A stretch of 64,000 bases of DNA from Candidatus Eiseniibacteriota bacterium (GTDB taxonomy: Bacteria; Eisenbacteria; RBG-16-71-46; CAIMUX01). Below the pieces are notes generated by a model, which was given only the letters and a program-made list of their open reading frames with translations, did no database searches and was not told the origin of the DNA. Numbering within the stretch: position 1 is the first letter of the stretch; each line of letters begins with the position of its first letter. Location of the stretch: assembly GCA_020633975.1 (NCBI GenBank), contig JACKCR010000002.1, forward strand, positions 1,736,001-1,800,000, read 5' to 3'. The translations under genes were made by a program, and so were the position numbers. Positions 54,970-63,871 of this stretch are shown here, piece by piece.

Positions 54970-55947
54970 ATGAGCACCGTCATCGAGATCGACAGGCTCT
55001 CCAAGTCCTACGTCGTGCCCGTCCGCGGCGCTGGTGTTCGTGCGAGCATCGTCAGCCTCGTGAAGCGGAAGACGCGGACGGTGGAAGCGGTGAAGGAGAT
55101 CTCGCTCTCCGTGGAAGCAGGCGAAGTCGTCGGCTTCCTCGGGCCGAACGGCGCAGGCAAGACGACCACGCTCAAGATGCTCTCCGGCCTCCTCCACCCC
55201 ACTGGCGGGACGGCGTCCGTCCTCGGGTTCGAACCGTGGAAGCGGAACAACGACTTCCTCCGGCAGATCACCCTCGTGATGGGGCAGCGGAACCAGCTCA
55301 TCTGGGACATCCCGGTGATCGACTCGTTCGACCGGAACCGGGTCATCTACCGACTCACACGCGAAGAGTATCGGGAACGGCTCGACGAGCTCGTAGAGCT
55401 CTTGGAACTCGGTGAGCTCCTCAGCAAGCCGGTCCGGAACCTCTCCCTGGGCGAGCGGATGAAGTGCGAAGTCGCAGCGGCGCTCCTCCATCATCCGCGG
55501 ATCCTGTTCCTCGACGAACCGACGCTCGGCCTCGACGTCTCGATGCAGCGCCGGCTCCGCACGTTCGTCGAGCAGTACAACAAGCGCACGGGAGCGACCG
55601 TACTCCTCACCTCCCACTACATGGCCGATGTCGAGGCGCTCTGCCCGCGTGTCGTCGTGATCCACCACGGAGAGCTTCTCTTCGACGGGAAGCTCGCGGA
55701 CCTGGTTCGGAAGTTCTCCGCGCAGAAGACGCTCGTGCTCGAGTTGGAAGAATCGCAGGAGGATCTCTCCCGGTTCGGACAGGTCGTTTCGCAGGAGGGA
55801 AGCCGGGCGACCCTTCGCGTGCCGAAGCAGGACACCGCGGAGGTGACCGCGCGGATTCTCCGCGAACTCAAGGTGCAGGACCTCAACGTCGCCGATCCCC
55901 CGATCGACGAGATCATCGACCAGGTGTTCAGCCGAGGCATGGCGTGA
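54970..55947 (+). CDS. ABC-2 exporter ATP-binding protein
   Basis: ATPase of 325 residues with Walker A GPNGAGKTTTLK, Q-loop VMGQRNQ, signature NLSLGERMKCEVAAAL (LSLGE in place of LSGGQ), Walker B ILFLDEPT and His switch TSHYM. The C-terminal extension (about 240-325) is DUF4162-like. The insert RNQLIWDIP, characteristic of ATPases paired with DUF990-type permeases, fits the two permeases that follow. Substrate unknown. It begins 69 bases after ubiD with GAAAGG before the ATG. Confidence 0.94.
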   Translation: MSTVIEIDRLSKSYVVPVRGAGVRASIVSLVKRKTRTVEAVKEISLSVEAGEVVGFLGPNGAGKTTTLKMLSGLLHPTGGTASVLGFEPWKRNNDFLRQITLVMGQRNQLIWDIPVIDSFDRNRVIYRLTREEYRERLDELVELLELGELLSKPVRNLSLGERMKCEVAAALLHHPRILFLDEPTLGLDVSMQRRLRTFVEQYNKRTGATVLLTSHYMADVEALCPRVVVIHHGELLFDGKLADLVRKFSAQKTLVLELEESQEDLSRFGQVVSQEGSRATLRVPKQDTAEVTARILRELKVQDLNVADPPIDEIIDQVFSRGMA

Positions 55948-56020
55948 CACATCAGGGCCGGCGATCCCTGAGCGGCGCCTCCGGCCGGTGCTGGTGCCGA
56001 CATTCACGTGGGGCGCGGTG

Positions 56021-56830
56021 ATGCATTGGCTCCGCACGCTGCAGGCGTACCCGGCGTTCCTCCGCATCTCGCTCCTCTCGAATCTGCAGTACCGCGCGTC
56101 CGGCGCGATCTGGATGATCGGGTCGATCCTGGAACCCGTCGTCTATCTCACGGTCTGGTCGACGGTGGCGCGGTCCCAGGGGGGATCGGTCGGCGGGTAC
56201 ACTCCGGAGGAGTTCGCGGCGTACTACATGACGCTCCTCCTCGTGAACCACCTCACCTTCACCTGGGTGATGCACGAGTTCCAGTACCGCGTTCAGTACG
56301 GCCACTTCTCCTTCGCGCTCCTCCGCCCGATCCACCCGATCCACGAAGACATCGCGCTCAACCTCTCGTTCAAGGCCGTCCAGCTCGCGGTGATCCTCCC
56401 CGCGCTCATTCTGCTCGGCCTGGCGTTCCATCCGAGGTTCGATCTGGATCCGCTGTCGGTCGCCCTCTTCCTCCCAGCGCTCGCGATGGGATTCCTCCTC
56501 CGGTTCCTCTTCGAGTGGACCCTCGCCATGGCCGCGTTTTGGACCACACGCGTGACGGCGATCAACCAGTCGTACTTCTCGGTCCAGATGCTGCTCTCTG
56601 GTCGGGTCGCCCCGATCTCCCTCCTTCCTTCCTGGGTCGCGGCTGCGGCGGGCTTCCTGCCGTTCTACTACGCGAGCGGGTTCCCGGTCGAAGTGGCTCT
56701 CGGACGTCTCTCGACGGACCAAGTTCTTCGTGGTTTCGGGATCCAGCTCGTCTGGATCACCGTCGCCGCCGCCGTCATCTCTCTCGTCTGGAGACGCTCG
56801 GCCCGGAAGTTCACGGCGGTGGGATCGTGA
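56021..56830 (+). CDS. ABC-2 family permease, DUF990 type (first)
   Basis: Integral membrane protein of about 270 residues with six hydrophobic helices. It starts MHWLRTLQAYPAFLRISLLSNLQYRASGAIWMIG. The ATG at 56021 is chosen because the N-terminal helix then fits the family; the frame is open to GTG 55988. No strong ribosome site, so translation may be coupled to the ATPase gene, 73 bases back. Its stop overlaps the next permease GTG by four bases. Confidence 0.86.
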   Translation: MHWLRTLQAYPAFLRISLLSNLQYRASGAIWMIGSILEPVVYLTVWSTVARSQGGSVGGYTPEEFAAYYMTLLLVNHLTFTWVMHEFQYRVQYGHFSFALLRPIHPIHEDIALNLSFKAVQLAVILPALILLGLAFHPRFDLDPLSVALFLPALAMGFLLRFLFEWTLAMAAFWTTRVTAINQSYFSVQMLLSGRVAPISLLPSWVAAAAGFLPFYYASGFPVEVALGRLSTDQVLRGFGIQLVWITVAAAVISLVWRRSARKFTAVGS

Positions 56831-57612
56831 ACGCACTCCGCCTGCTCGTGGTCTACTTCCGGATCGGGCTTCTCGGCGAGGCGCAGTATCGCGTCAACTT
56901 CCTCTTCCAGCTCTTCGAGACCGGCCTCGGGATGGCCAGCGTGCTCGCGGCGATCTGGGTCGTCTTCTCGCAGACGGACACGCTGGGCGGCTGGAAGCCG
57001 GCGGAGCTCACTGCGCTCATCGGGATCTACTTCATCGTGCTCGGCTCGATCAACGTGATGGTCGCACCGAGCCTCCAGAAGTTCATGGAGGACATCGTCA
57101 CCGGGAACTTCGACTACACCCTCACGAAGCCGGCCGACGCACAGGTACTGGTGAGCCTCTCCGAGGTGAGGATCTGGAGGCTCGCGGACGTCCTCCTCGG
57201 CGCGGTCGCATTGGTGGTGTCGATCGTGCGCGAGTCGATGGTGGTGGGCTGGGTAGAGGGCGGAAAGTTCCTCCTCGCCCTCCTCGCCGGTGCCGTCATG
57301 GTCTACAGCTTCTGGATCGTGCTCGCGACGCTCGCCTTCTGGTTCATCCGGGTCGAGAACATCCTCCAGATCTTCTGGGCGATGTACACCGCAGGGCGCT
57401 GGCCCGTCGGAATCTATCCGGGTTGGCTCAAGTGGACGCTCACGCTCGTCGTCCCGGTGGCGTTCGCCGTCACCGTACCGGCGGAGGCGGTATCGGGGCG
57501 AGCGAGCGGGACGTCACTCCTGGGCGCACTCGGCCTCGCCTGTGTGCTCTTCGCGTTCTCGCGCTGGTTCTGGCGGGTCGGGATCCGGAAGTACGCGGGC
57601 GCCTCGTCCTGA
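56827..57612 (+). CDS. ABC-2 family permease, DUF990 type (second)
   Basis: Membrane protein of 261 residues with six helices, start GTG 56827 overlapping the previous stop (GTGA). The segments FGETGLG-like (LFQLFETGLGMASVLAAIWVVF), the loop FMEDIVTGNFDYTLTKPADAQVLVS, and LIGIYFIVLGSINVMV match the second permease of DUF990 exporters. Together the three genes form a heterodimeric ABC exporter. The 197 bases before the next gene show no clear terminator. Confidence 0.91.
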   Translation: MNALRLLVVYFRIGLLGEAQYRVNFLFQLFETGLGMASVLAAIWVVFSQTDTLGGWKPAELTALIGIYFIVLGSINVMVAPSLQKFMEDIVTGNFDYTLTKPADAQVLVSLSEVRIWRLADVLLGAVALVVSIVRESMVVGWVEGGKFLLALLAGAVMVYSFWIVLATLAFWFIRVENILQIFWAMYTAGRWPVGIYPGWLKWTLTLVVPVAFAVTVPAEAVSGRASGTSLLGALGLACVLFAFSRWFWRVGIRKYAGASS

Positions 57613-57809
57613 GCACGGTAGCTGTTCCCCCACTGTCCTCCGTTCCAGGAAGAAGCACGAGGCGAGATGGCTCGCCGCTTGGCCCACCGAGACGCCGCGT
57701 CGCCGCGCCGAAGCTGGCCGGCTCAAGGCACCCACGTGTAGGATTCCCGGTCACCTCGGCCCGAGCCGGACCAACGACACCGAAAGCCCAGCGAGAGGAG
57801 CACACCACC

Positions 57810-58418
57810 GTGACCAGACCTTGGGACGACCACTACCGCGCCGAGGAAACCCCGTGGGACTCCGGACGTCCCGAACCACTCTTCGAGCAGGCGATCGCGA
57901 GCGCCGTCCTCCCGAAGTCGCGCCTCCTCGAGATCGGTTGCGGAACCGGTGCGAACGCCCGGCTCTTCTCCCACGCGGGGTACGACGTCGTCGCCGTCGA
58001 TCTCTCACCCACCGCGATCGAGAAGGCGCGCTCTCATCCCGAAGCGGACGGGATCGAGTTCGTCGTTCGCGACGTCATGGCGGACGGGCTCCCGGCCGGA
58101 CCGTTCGATGCCGTGATCGACCGAGGTTGCTTCCACACGTTTCAGGAGGCGGACGAGCAGCACCGGTTCGCGGCTCTCGTAGCCGGCGCTCTTCGGGTCG
58201 GCGGGTGCTGGCTCTCCCTCATCGGCAGCACGGAGGGCCCGGCTCGCGAAGTGGGACCGCCGAGGCGGAGTGCTCGCGACGTGATCCTCGCGATCGAACC
58301 GGAGCTGGAACTGATCGAACTCCGGGCAGACCACTTCTCGAGAGAGGACCGTCCCGCTGTGTGGTGGTGCCTATCGAGGAAGCGGGCCGTCCCCGCGCAG
58401 CCGTCGACGAGACACTGA
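57810..58418 (+). CDS. Class I SAM-dependent methyltransferase
   Basis: Cytoplasmic methyltransferase of 202 residues from GTG 57810 (GAGAGGAG about nine bases upstream). SAM-binding motif I is LLEIGCGTGANARLF; the acidic residue of motif II lies in VVAVDLSP. The region DRGCFHTFQEADEQHRF is seen in the thiopurine-methyltransferase-like group (family 11). The N-terminus WDDHYRAEETPWDSGRPEP fits that group too. Substrate unknown. Confidence 0.9.
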   Translation: MTRPWDDHYRAEETPWDSGRPEPLFEQAIASAVLPKSRLLEIGCGTGANARLFSHAGYDVVAVDLSPTAIEKARSHPEADGIEFVVRDVMADGLPAGPFDAVIDRGCFHTFQEADEQHRFAALVAGALRVGGCWLSLIGSTEGPAREVGPPRRSARDVILAIEPELELIELRADHFSREDRPAVWWCLSRKRAVPAQPSTRH

Positions 58419-58593
58419 CGGGGCAAGCCGCAAACCGTCCGCTCCGGGACCCCGGCCATGCGCGGTCGCCGGCCTCGCCGCGTGCGTAGGTCTGGCTACG
58501 TCCGCGCCCACTCCCGGCGACGAACCGGCGACGGATCGATCAGCTCTGCCGGTACGGATCGTCCCGGCGAACGGCTCCGGAAGAGCTGCTCCC

Positions 58594-59253
58594 TCAGAAG
58601 TAGAGGTACTTGATCGCTCCGAACGTCTTCCCCTCCGTGAGAGTCGGACGTCCCTCCACCCGAATGTCCCGCCACTCGACGATCTTCCAGGTCGGCTGTC
58701 CGCCGATCGTGTGCTCCTCGTCGATGGAGAAGAAGAACTGCGCGCGGTCGCCACTGACCAGGAAGATGACCGGATCGGTCGGATCGGCCGGATTCTGGGT
58801 CTCCAGCTCGAGGTGAACGCCCGTGACCGTCATCTTCTTCCACGAAAGGTCGACGAACTCTCCGTCCTCCTCCGTGGTGTCCAGAAGCGGTCCCTTCATG
58901 AAATCGAGTTCCACGCGGCGCACGTCGCTCGAACCGAACGCGTTCCGAGACCACCGGGCCTCGCCCTCGAAGCCCCAGTACTCGGGAAGGTCCCCGTCTC
59001 CCTGTAGGTCCACGGGATCGAATCGGAACGTGAACTCGTCCTGATCGAAGAGCTTCTCGTACTCGGTCGAGTTCTTCTCCACCATCGCGGTGATCAGGTT
59101 GTCGAGGAGATTGGCCGCGGAGGTCGCGGGAAGATATGGCGACACGACGGGGTCCGGCGAGACCGAGTCGTCATTGCATCCGGGACCGACGAGGCCGACG
59201 CAGAGACACAGACAGAAGAGGAGACCGGAAACTCGGAGGCTTTGGCGGTTCAT
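58594..59253 (-). CDS. Lipoprotein of unknown function
   Basis: Predicted lipoprotein, 219 residues. The signal ends at Cys26 (VGPGC), a slightly unusual lipobox. The mature part begins with a helix (ANLLDNLITAMVEKNSTEYEKLFDQDEFTFRF) of the kind found in SnoaL/NTF2-like folds. It continues with beta strands (AQFFFSI, TWKIVEWRDIRVEG), closing with RPTLTEGKTFGAIKYLYF. The family is not recognised by name. A decayed copy of its C-terminus lies just upstream at 59323-59415. Confidence 0.82.
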   Translation of the reverse strand: MNRQSLRVSGLLFCLCLCVGLVGPGCNDDSVSPDPVVSPYLPATSAANLLDNLITAMVEKNSTEYEKLFDQDEFTFRFDPVDLQGDGDLPEYWGFEGEARWSRNAFGSSDVRRVELDFMKGPLLDTTEEDGEFVDLSWKKMTVTGVHLELETQNPADPTDPVIFLVSGDRAQFFFSIDEEHTIGGQPTWKIVEWRDIRVEGRPTLTEGKTFGAIKYLYF

Positions 59254-59686
59254 GCTACGTCCTTCCTCGCTCGTACTGAGCGTACTTCGTTCGGCGCAGT
59301 GGCGTGGGAGATGACAGCCGGCCTAGAGGAACCAGCTCTTCACCCCGGCAAAGGTCGTGTCTTCGGTGAGCATGGGACGCGGGTTCTCGGTGCGTACATG
59401 GAGCTGCCTCTCGTAGTCGTTCGAGCGTTTCGTTGTCTGGGAGTCGACGACCGGAAGGAGGCGGCCCGGTCGGGCGTCCAGCAGCCACGGAAGCATCGCC
59501 GGGGGCGCGTGGCCGTATGCGATCGTACCTCGGTCACCGGTGCCGCGGAAAGCCCGCTACGGGAACTCCCTACGCCCCCGAACCCTCCTCGACATGCCCT
59601 CACCCGGTCCCCTAGACTCCGAGGTTCCGTGCCTGAACCGCGGGTTCGGGCCCCGCCCAGAGCAGACGACCAAGCACGAGGAGCCG
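59254..59686. other. Gene-poor region with lipoprotein remnant
   Basis: 433 bases between the leftward lipoprotein and mqnE. It holds the remnant described at 59323-59415 and presumably the promoters of both flanking genes. No RNA gene, strong hairpin or convincing -35/-10 pair was seen. The open frames here show no protein-like composition. Confidence 0.6.
59323..59415 (-). pseudogene. Decayed C-terminal copy of the lipoprotein gene
   Basis: Read leftward, the frame ending at TAG 59323-59325 codes VRTENPRPMLTEDTTFAGVKSWFL. This aligns with the end of the intact neighbour, IRVEGRPTLTEGKTFGAIKYLYF (RP-x-LTE-x-x-TF-x-x-K at matching positions). Upstream of about 30 residues the frame loses resemblance, and no start or signal peptide remains. 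It is therefore a remnant of a tandem duplicate. A very short functional peptide is not excluded. Confidence 0.65.
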
Positions 59687-60919
59687 ATGTCCGATTCGAT
59701 GGAGTACGCCGACACCGCAACCACACTGGATCCGCCGCGCCCGACACGGGGAGCCCGGAGCCACATGCCCACGGCGTCCCCAGGCCCCGAGGCGTTCCTC
59801 CACCCTGGCCTGAGGCCGGAGCGGCTCTCCGATCCCACCTTCCGGGACCCGTCGCTCGAGACGATTGCCAAGAAGCTCTCCCGGGGCGAGCGGCTGGACA
59901 AGACGGACGGCCTCGCCATGCTCGCGACGCCGGACGTGAACGGCCTCGCCACCCTGGCGGACCGCCGGAAGACCGAGCTCTGGGGCGACCAGGTCTTCTT
60001 CGTCTTCAACCGGCAGATCAACCCGACGAACGCGTGCGTCCTCGACTGCAAGTTCTGTGACTACGCGCTCCGCCCGTCCAATCCGGACCACTACGCGATG
60101 TCGATCGACGACATCTTGGGGCGGATCACGCCCGAGCTGCGCGAGATCCACATCGTGAGCGGACTCCACCACCGGTGGAAGTTCGAGTACTACGTCGACA
60201 TCATCCGGCAGATCCGTCTCGCCTTCCCGAAGATCCAGATCAAGGCGTGGACCGCGGTCGAGATCGACTTCTTCGCCAAGATCTCCAAGAAGTCGGTCGA
60301 GGAGGTCTTCGAGATCCTGATCGACGCTGGGCTCAACTCGATGCCGGGAGGCGGCGCCGAGGTGTTCAGCGAGCGCGTCCGCCAGGAGCTGTTCCGTCAC
60401 AAGATCGGCGCGGACGAGTGGCTGAACGTCCACCGGATCGCCCATCAGATGGGGATCCCGACGAACAGCACCATCCTCTACGGACACATCGAGACGATGG
60501 AAGAGCGGGTCGACCACATGCTCCGGCTGCGCGAGCTGGAAGACGAGGCCCCGGGCTTCCTCGCCTTCATTCCGCTCGAGTTCCAGCTCGGCTACTCGAA
60601 CCTTCGCGCACGAAGTGCGTCGGCTGTGGATGGACTCCGCACTGTTGCCACCTCTCGCCTCCTGCTCGACAACATCCCGCACATCAAGGCCTATTGGGTC
60701 ATGCTCGGTGAGGAGACGGCCTCCATCGCCCTCAACTTCGGCGCGTCCGACATGGACGGAACGATCCTCGAGGAGAAGATCGCGCATGCGGCCAAGGCCG
60801 AGAGCCCGATCGGGGTGGCTCGGGACCGCCTGCTCCATCTCATCCGGGAAGCGGGAAAGCTCCCCGTGGAGCGCGACGCGGTCTACAATGTCGTCCGGCG
60901 CTATCCGAAGGAGAGCTGA
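59687..60919 (+). CDS. mqnE: Aminofutalosine synthase MqnE (radical SAM)
   Basis: Radical SAM enzyme of the futalosine menaquinone pathway; it joins 3-[(1-carboxyvinyl)oxy]benzoate to SAM to give aminodeoxyfutalosine. It has 410 residues from ATG 59687 (GAGGAG closely upstream; ATG 59699 is possible). The cluster motif is Cys117-x3-Cys121-x2-Cys124 in NACVLDCKFCDY. The blocks KAWTAVEIDFFAK, GLNSMPGGGAEVFSERVRQEL and NSTILYGHIETMEERVDHMLRLRELEDE favour MqnE over MqnC. mqnA follows after three bases. Confidence 0.93.
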   Translation: MSDSMEYADTATTLDPPRPTRGARSHMPTASPGPEAFLHPGLRPERLSDPTFRDPSLETIAKKLSRGERLDKTDGLAMLATPDVNGLATLADRRKTELWGDQVFFVFNRQINPTNACVLDCKFCDYALRPSNPDHYAMSIDDILGRITPELREIHIVSGLHHRWKFEYYVDIIRQIRLAFPKIQIKAWTAVEIDFFAKISKKSVEEVFEILIDAGLNSMPGGGAEVFSERVRQELFRHKIGADEWLNVHRIAHQMGIPTNSTILYGHIETMEERVDHMLRLRELEDEAPGFLAFIPLEFQLGYSNLRARSASAVDGLRTVATSRLLLDNIPHIKAYWVMLGEETASIALNFGASDMDGTILEEKIAHAAKAESPIGVARDRLLHLIREAGKLPVERDAVYNVVRRYPKES

Positions 60920-60922
60920 GCC

Positions 60923-61864
60923 TTGAAGAGTTCGCCCGGACCTGGCGACACACCGGGGCCCTGGACCCAGCCCGAGACCGCCGATTCGCGTTCTCGCGGA
61001 CCCAAGGTCGCGCGCATCCCGTACCTCAACGCCTATCCGTTCTACGTCCGATGGGACGAGCTCACGGAGCGTGGGTGGAGTTCGATCACCATGCCGCCCC
61101 GGCAGCTCGGGGTGTCGATGGAGCGGGGCGACGTCGACGCTGGACTCATGGCCGTGTGCGACCTCATCCGTCTCGAAGCGGAGTTCGAGCCGGTGCTCCT
61201 CACGGGACCGTCCGGGATCTCGTCGCTCGGGATCGCGAACCAGGACCGGGTGGATTCGGTGCTGCTCTTCGTACGCGCGGACGACAGCGACCGCACCTTG
61301 GGCGGGCGTCGTCCGAGTCTCTCCCTCTCCCCCGAGAACAAGGACCTCCTCGAGAACGCGATCATCGGCGTGACCGGTGAGAGCTCTACCTCGTTCCGTC
61401 TTCTACGGCTGCTCCTCGAAGTACGGCACAAGATCAAGCCGACCTACCGTCGGAAGGATCTCTCGCACGTCCTCGAGCCCGATCTCTCCGCCGTGCTCGT
61501 GATCGGCGACCTCGCTCTGCGTTGGCGGTACAACCCGCCCGCCGGCTGGGTGCAGGTGATGGACCTCGCCCGCGAGTGGCGGGAGTGGACGGGCCGGCCG
61601 TTCGTCTTCGCGCGCTGGGCGGTCCGTCGTGCCCTTCCCGAACGGGTCAAGCTCGACTTCGCTCGGTTCCTCGAGGGATCGCTCGCCGAAGGGATCGGAG
61701 AGATCGCGCGGATCGCGCGCGAGACCGACATCGGCGTCGAGTCCGATCACGTGCGGAGCTACCTCGAGAACCTCACCTACCGACTCGGCCCCGACGAACT
61801 CGAGGCGGAGTCCCGGTTCCGCGAGCTGCTCTCGGATCACGGGATCGTCTGCAGCGCTGAGTAA
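60923..61864 (+). CDS. mqnA: Chorismate dehydratase MqnA
   Basis: Enzyme that dehydrates chorismate to 3-[(1-carboxyvinyl)oxy]benzoate, the first futalosine step. 313 residues, TTG start three bases after mqnE. Typical traits are ARIPYLNAYPFY at the N-terminus, GDVDAGLMAVCDLIRL, LLRLLLEVRHKIKPTY and LVIGDLALRW, the periplasmic-binding-protein-like fold of this family. Some 28 residues before the first strand are extra (Gly/Pro/Ser-rich). Confidence 0.92.
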   Translation: MKSSPGPGDTPGPWTQPETADSRSRGPKVARIPYLNAYPFYVRWDELTERGWSSITMPPRQLGVSMERGDVDAGLMAVCDLIRLEAEFEPVLLTGPSGISSLGIANQDRVDSVLLFVRADDSDRTLGGRRPSLSLSPENKDLLENAIIGVTGESSTSFRLLRLLLEVRHKIKPTYRRKDLSHVLEPDLSAVLVIGDLALRWRYNPPAGWVQVMDLAREWREWTGRPFVFARWAVRRALPERVKLDFARFLEGSLAEGIGEIARIARETDIGVESDHVRSYLENLTYRLGPDELEAESRFRELLSDHGIVCSAE

Positions 61865-62003
61865 CTGCCCCGGCGCGGCACACGCGGAGTAGCTCTGCTC
61901 ATCCTCGAGCACTGCGGGGTACCCGTCATCCTCATACTTCCGCACGCAACCTGAGGGCCGTTCGGGCCGATAACGGAATGGCACACTGCGCCTTTCGCGT
62001 GGT

Positions 62004-62032
62004 TTGACACTCCGCCTTGGTCGGGGATAGGC
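62004..62032 (+). promoter_or_regulatory. Candidate promoter of the DUF6588-like gene
   Basis: TTGACA (62004-62009), 17-base spacer and weak -10 ATAGGC (62027-62032), about 85 bases before the ATG at 62116. The gene itself has a perfect-looking AGGAGG ribosome site. Confidence 0.45.
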
Positions 62033-62115
62033 TGACGCGGGTGTGTCCATGGACTGGATCACTGCCGGTGCGCCGCCCGACATGCGTATGTACCAAAAGG
62101 ACTTAGGAGGTCCGA

Positions 62116-63003
62116 ATGAAGTCGTTTCTGAGATCGGCCTTGGCGCTCTCCGCGCTGTTCCTCCTGGCCGGGAACGCTTGGGCTCAGCTCGAGGCGAACC
62201 TGGGGGCGCTCGAGGACGAGAACGCCAAAGGCTACCTGACCCCGCTGTCGAGCGCTCTCGCCTCGACCCTGAACTCCTCGATCTTCACCACCGCGAACGT
62301 CGGTGCCGACGTCTTCTCCGCACACCTCCAGGTGAACGTGATGGGCGTCTCCTTCGACGACGCGGATCGCACCTACAATCCGACCGATCCGGTCGGGTTC
62401 CAGAGCACGGAATCGGTGGACGCCCCGACCGTCATCGGCGGCACCGACGCTGTGATCCAGAGCGGCGAGAACGGCACGGTTCTCTACCACCCGGGCGGAT
62501 TCGATCTCCAGAACTTCACGGTCGCCTCCCCGCAGCTCGAGGTGAGTGGGTTCCTCGGCACTCGCGCCCTCGTCCGCTGGATCTCGATCGATCTCGGCGA
62601 CGCTGACCTCGGCAGCCTCGAGCTGTTCGGCCTTGGGGTACAGCACTCCATCAGCCAGTACATGGTGGCTCCGCCGCTCGACCTCGCCGTCGGTGTGTTC
62701 TGGCAGTCGTTCAAGATCGGCGACGGGCTCGTCGATGCCGACGCGCTCCAGGTGATGGCAATGGGCTCCAAGCGGTTCAACGTGGTCGAGCCGTATGTCG
62801 GCGTCGGCTTCGACATGTTCGACATGCAGAGCGAGTACACGGACGACACGTCGGGTGAGAACATCGCGGTCGACTTCGACCCCGAGAACAACTTCCACCT
62901 GACGGCCGGTGCGCGTCTCAATCTCCGCTTCCTGCAGATCCATGGTGAGTTCAACGTAGCTGCCGAGACAGGCGTCGCCGCCGGTCTCGCGCTCGGCTAC
63001 TGA
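62116..63003 (+). CDS. Exported beta-rich protein, DUF6588-like
   Basis: Exported protein of 295 residues with a clear signal peptide (FLRSALALSALFLLAGNAWAQ). The mature part reads GYLTPLSSALASTLNSSIFTTANVG, a DUF6588-type start, followed by amphipathic beta strands (HLQVNVMGVSFDDADRTY, ALVRWISIDLG, VEPYVGVGFDMFDM). It ends in Gly-Tyr (GLALGY), an aromatic C-terminus usual for outer-membrane barrels. Probably an outer-membrane or surface protein; role unknown. TTAGGAGG lies before the ATG. Confidence 0.83.
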   Translation: MKSFLRSALALSALFLLAGNAWAQLEANLGALEDENAKGYLTPLSSALASTLNSSIFTTANVGADVFSAHLQVNVMGVSFDDADRTYNPTDPVGFQSTESVDAPTVIGGTDAVIQSGENGTVLYHPGGFDLQNFTVASPQLEVSGFLGTRALVRWISIDLGDADLGSLELFGLGVQHSISQYMVAPPLDLAVGVFWQSFKIGDGLVDADALQVMAMGSKRFNVVEPYVGVGFDMFDMQSEYTDDTSGENIAVDFDPENNFHLTAGARLNLRFLQIHGEFNVAAETGVAAGLALGY

Positions 63004-63020
63004 GAGTGGGAGGTCTAGCA

Positions 63021-63662
63021 ATGAAGAAGATGATCCTGCCTCTGGCCGCGCTCTGCGTCGGCAACCTCCTCCTCTCCGGATCGGGCTGCCCGCTCATCCC
63101 GAGCATCGAGGAGAAGACGGTCGAACTGGCCGTCGGTAGCTCCCTGACCCTCGAGTTCCACGCGGAAGGCACGGAGAACGTTCTCGGCGGAACGGACTCG
63201 TTCGAACTCGACGACGAGATCGACCTTGCGCAGGTCGTGGAGGATGCCGGTGTCGACATCAGCGACGTCCACGACATCGCGTTCGTCGGGCTCGCCTACC
63301 GCGTCACGAACCCAGATCCGAACCCGAACCGCCGGATCGAGCAGGTCGACATCAGCATCGCCCGCAACGGCGGAGCCAATCTCGAGATCGTCTCCGGCTT
63401 CGAGGACGGAGCGGGTTCGGCCTACGACTTCCGGACTCTGGACCTGAGCGGGGCGGACGCGGATGCCGCGGTCGACATGATCAACGGGATGCTGGACGAC
63501 CTCCTCCTCGAGGCCCAGGGTGGAACGCCACAGGCTCCGCTCGCGGGCTCCTCGACCTGGAGCGGCGTCTCCAGCCCGACCGGCGAGAACACGAACTTCG
63601 ACTGGGAGATCCGTCTCGACATCTCGATCGTCGGAGAGGTGACGCTCGACCTACCGGAGTGA
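63021..63662 (+). CDS. Exported hypothetical protein after the DUF6588-like gene
   Basis: 213 residues from ATG 63021 (GGAGG about seven bases upstream). N-terminal signal MKKMILPLAALCVGNLLLSGSGC with a poor lipobox at Cys23. The mature part is acidic and beta-rich (KTVELAVGSSLTLEFHAEG; DIAFVGLAYRVTNPDPN; VDISIARNGG), ending FDWEIRLDISIVGEVTLDL. Family not recognised. It is co-transcribed with the barrel-like gene (17-base gap) and may work with it at the cell surface. Confidence 0.82.
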   Translation: MKKMILPLAALCVGNLLLSGSGCPLIPSIEEKTVELAVGSSLTLEFHAEGTENVLGGTDSFELDDEIDLAQVVEDAGVDISDVHDIAFVGLAYRVTNPDPNPNRRIEQVDISIARNGGANLEIVSGFEDGAGSAYDFRTLDLSGADADAAVDMINGMLDDLLLEAQGGTPQAPLAGSSTWSGVSSPTGENTNFDWEIRLDISIVGEVTLDLPE

Positions 63663-63714
63663 TCCTCCGCGGCACGGAGAGCTAGCCTCCTGCCGATAGG
63701 ACTCTGATCCGCAC

Positions 63715-63748
63715 GAACGGGCCGGTTCCCCACGGAGCCGGCCCGTTC
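63715..63748 (+). terminator. Hairpin terminator after the exported-protein pair
   Basis: A 15-bp stem with a single G-U type mismatch (63715-63729 with 63734-63748) closes a 4-base loop, 52 bases after the stop of the preceding gene. The T-run is short (TTCTGCT). Strong enough to be the operon's terminator. Confidence 0.75.
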
Positions 63749-63871
63749 TGCTACCCTCACGCGTCCGATTGGGATTCGGCGACGAGTCCCGATTGCGGCC
63801 GCGCCAACGCGGCGGCCAAGTAGGCGAAGTCGGCCCGCGTGGACCCGAGCGATCAGGGAGACGAGAGAGAG

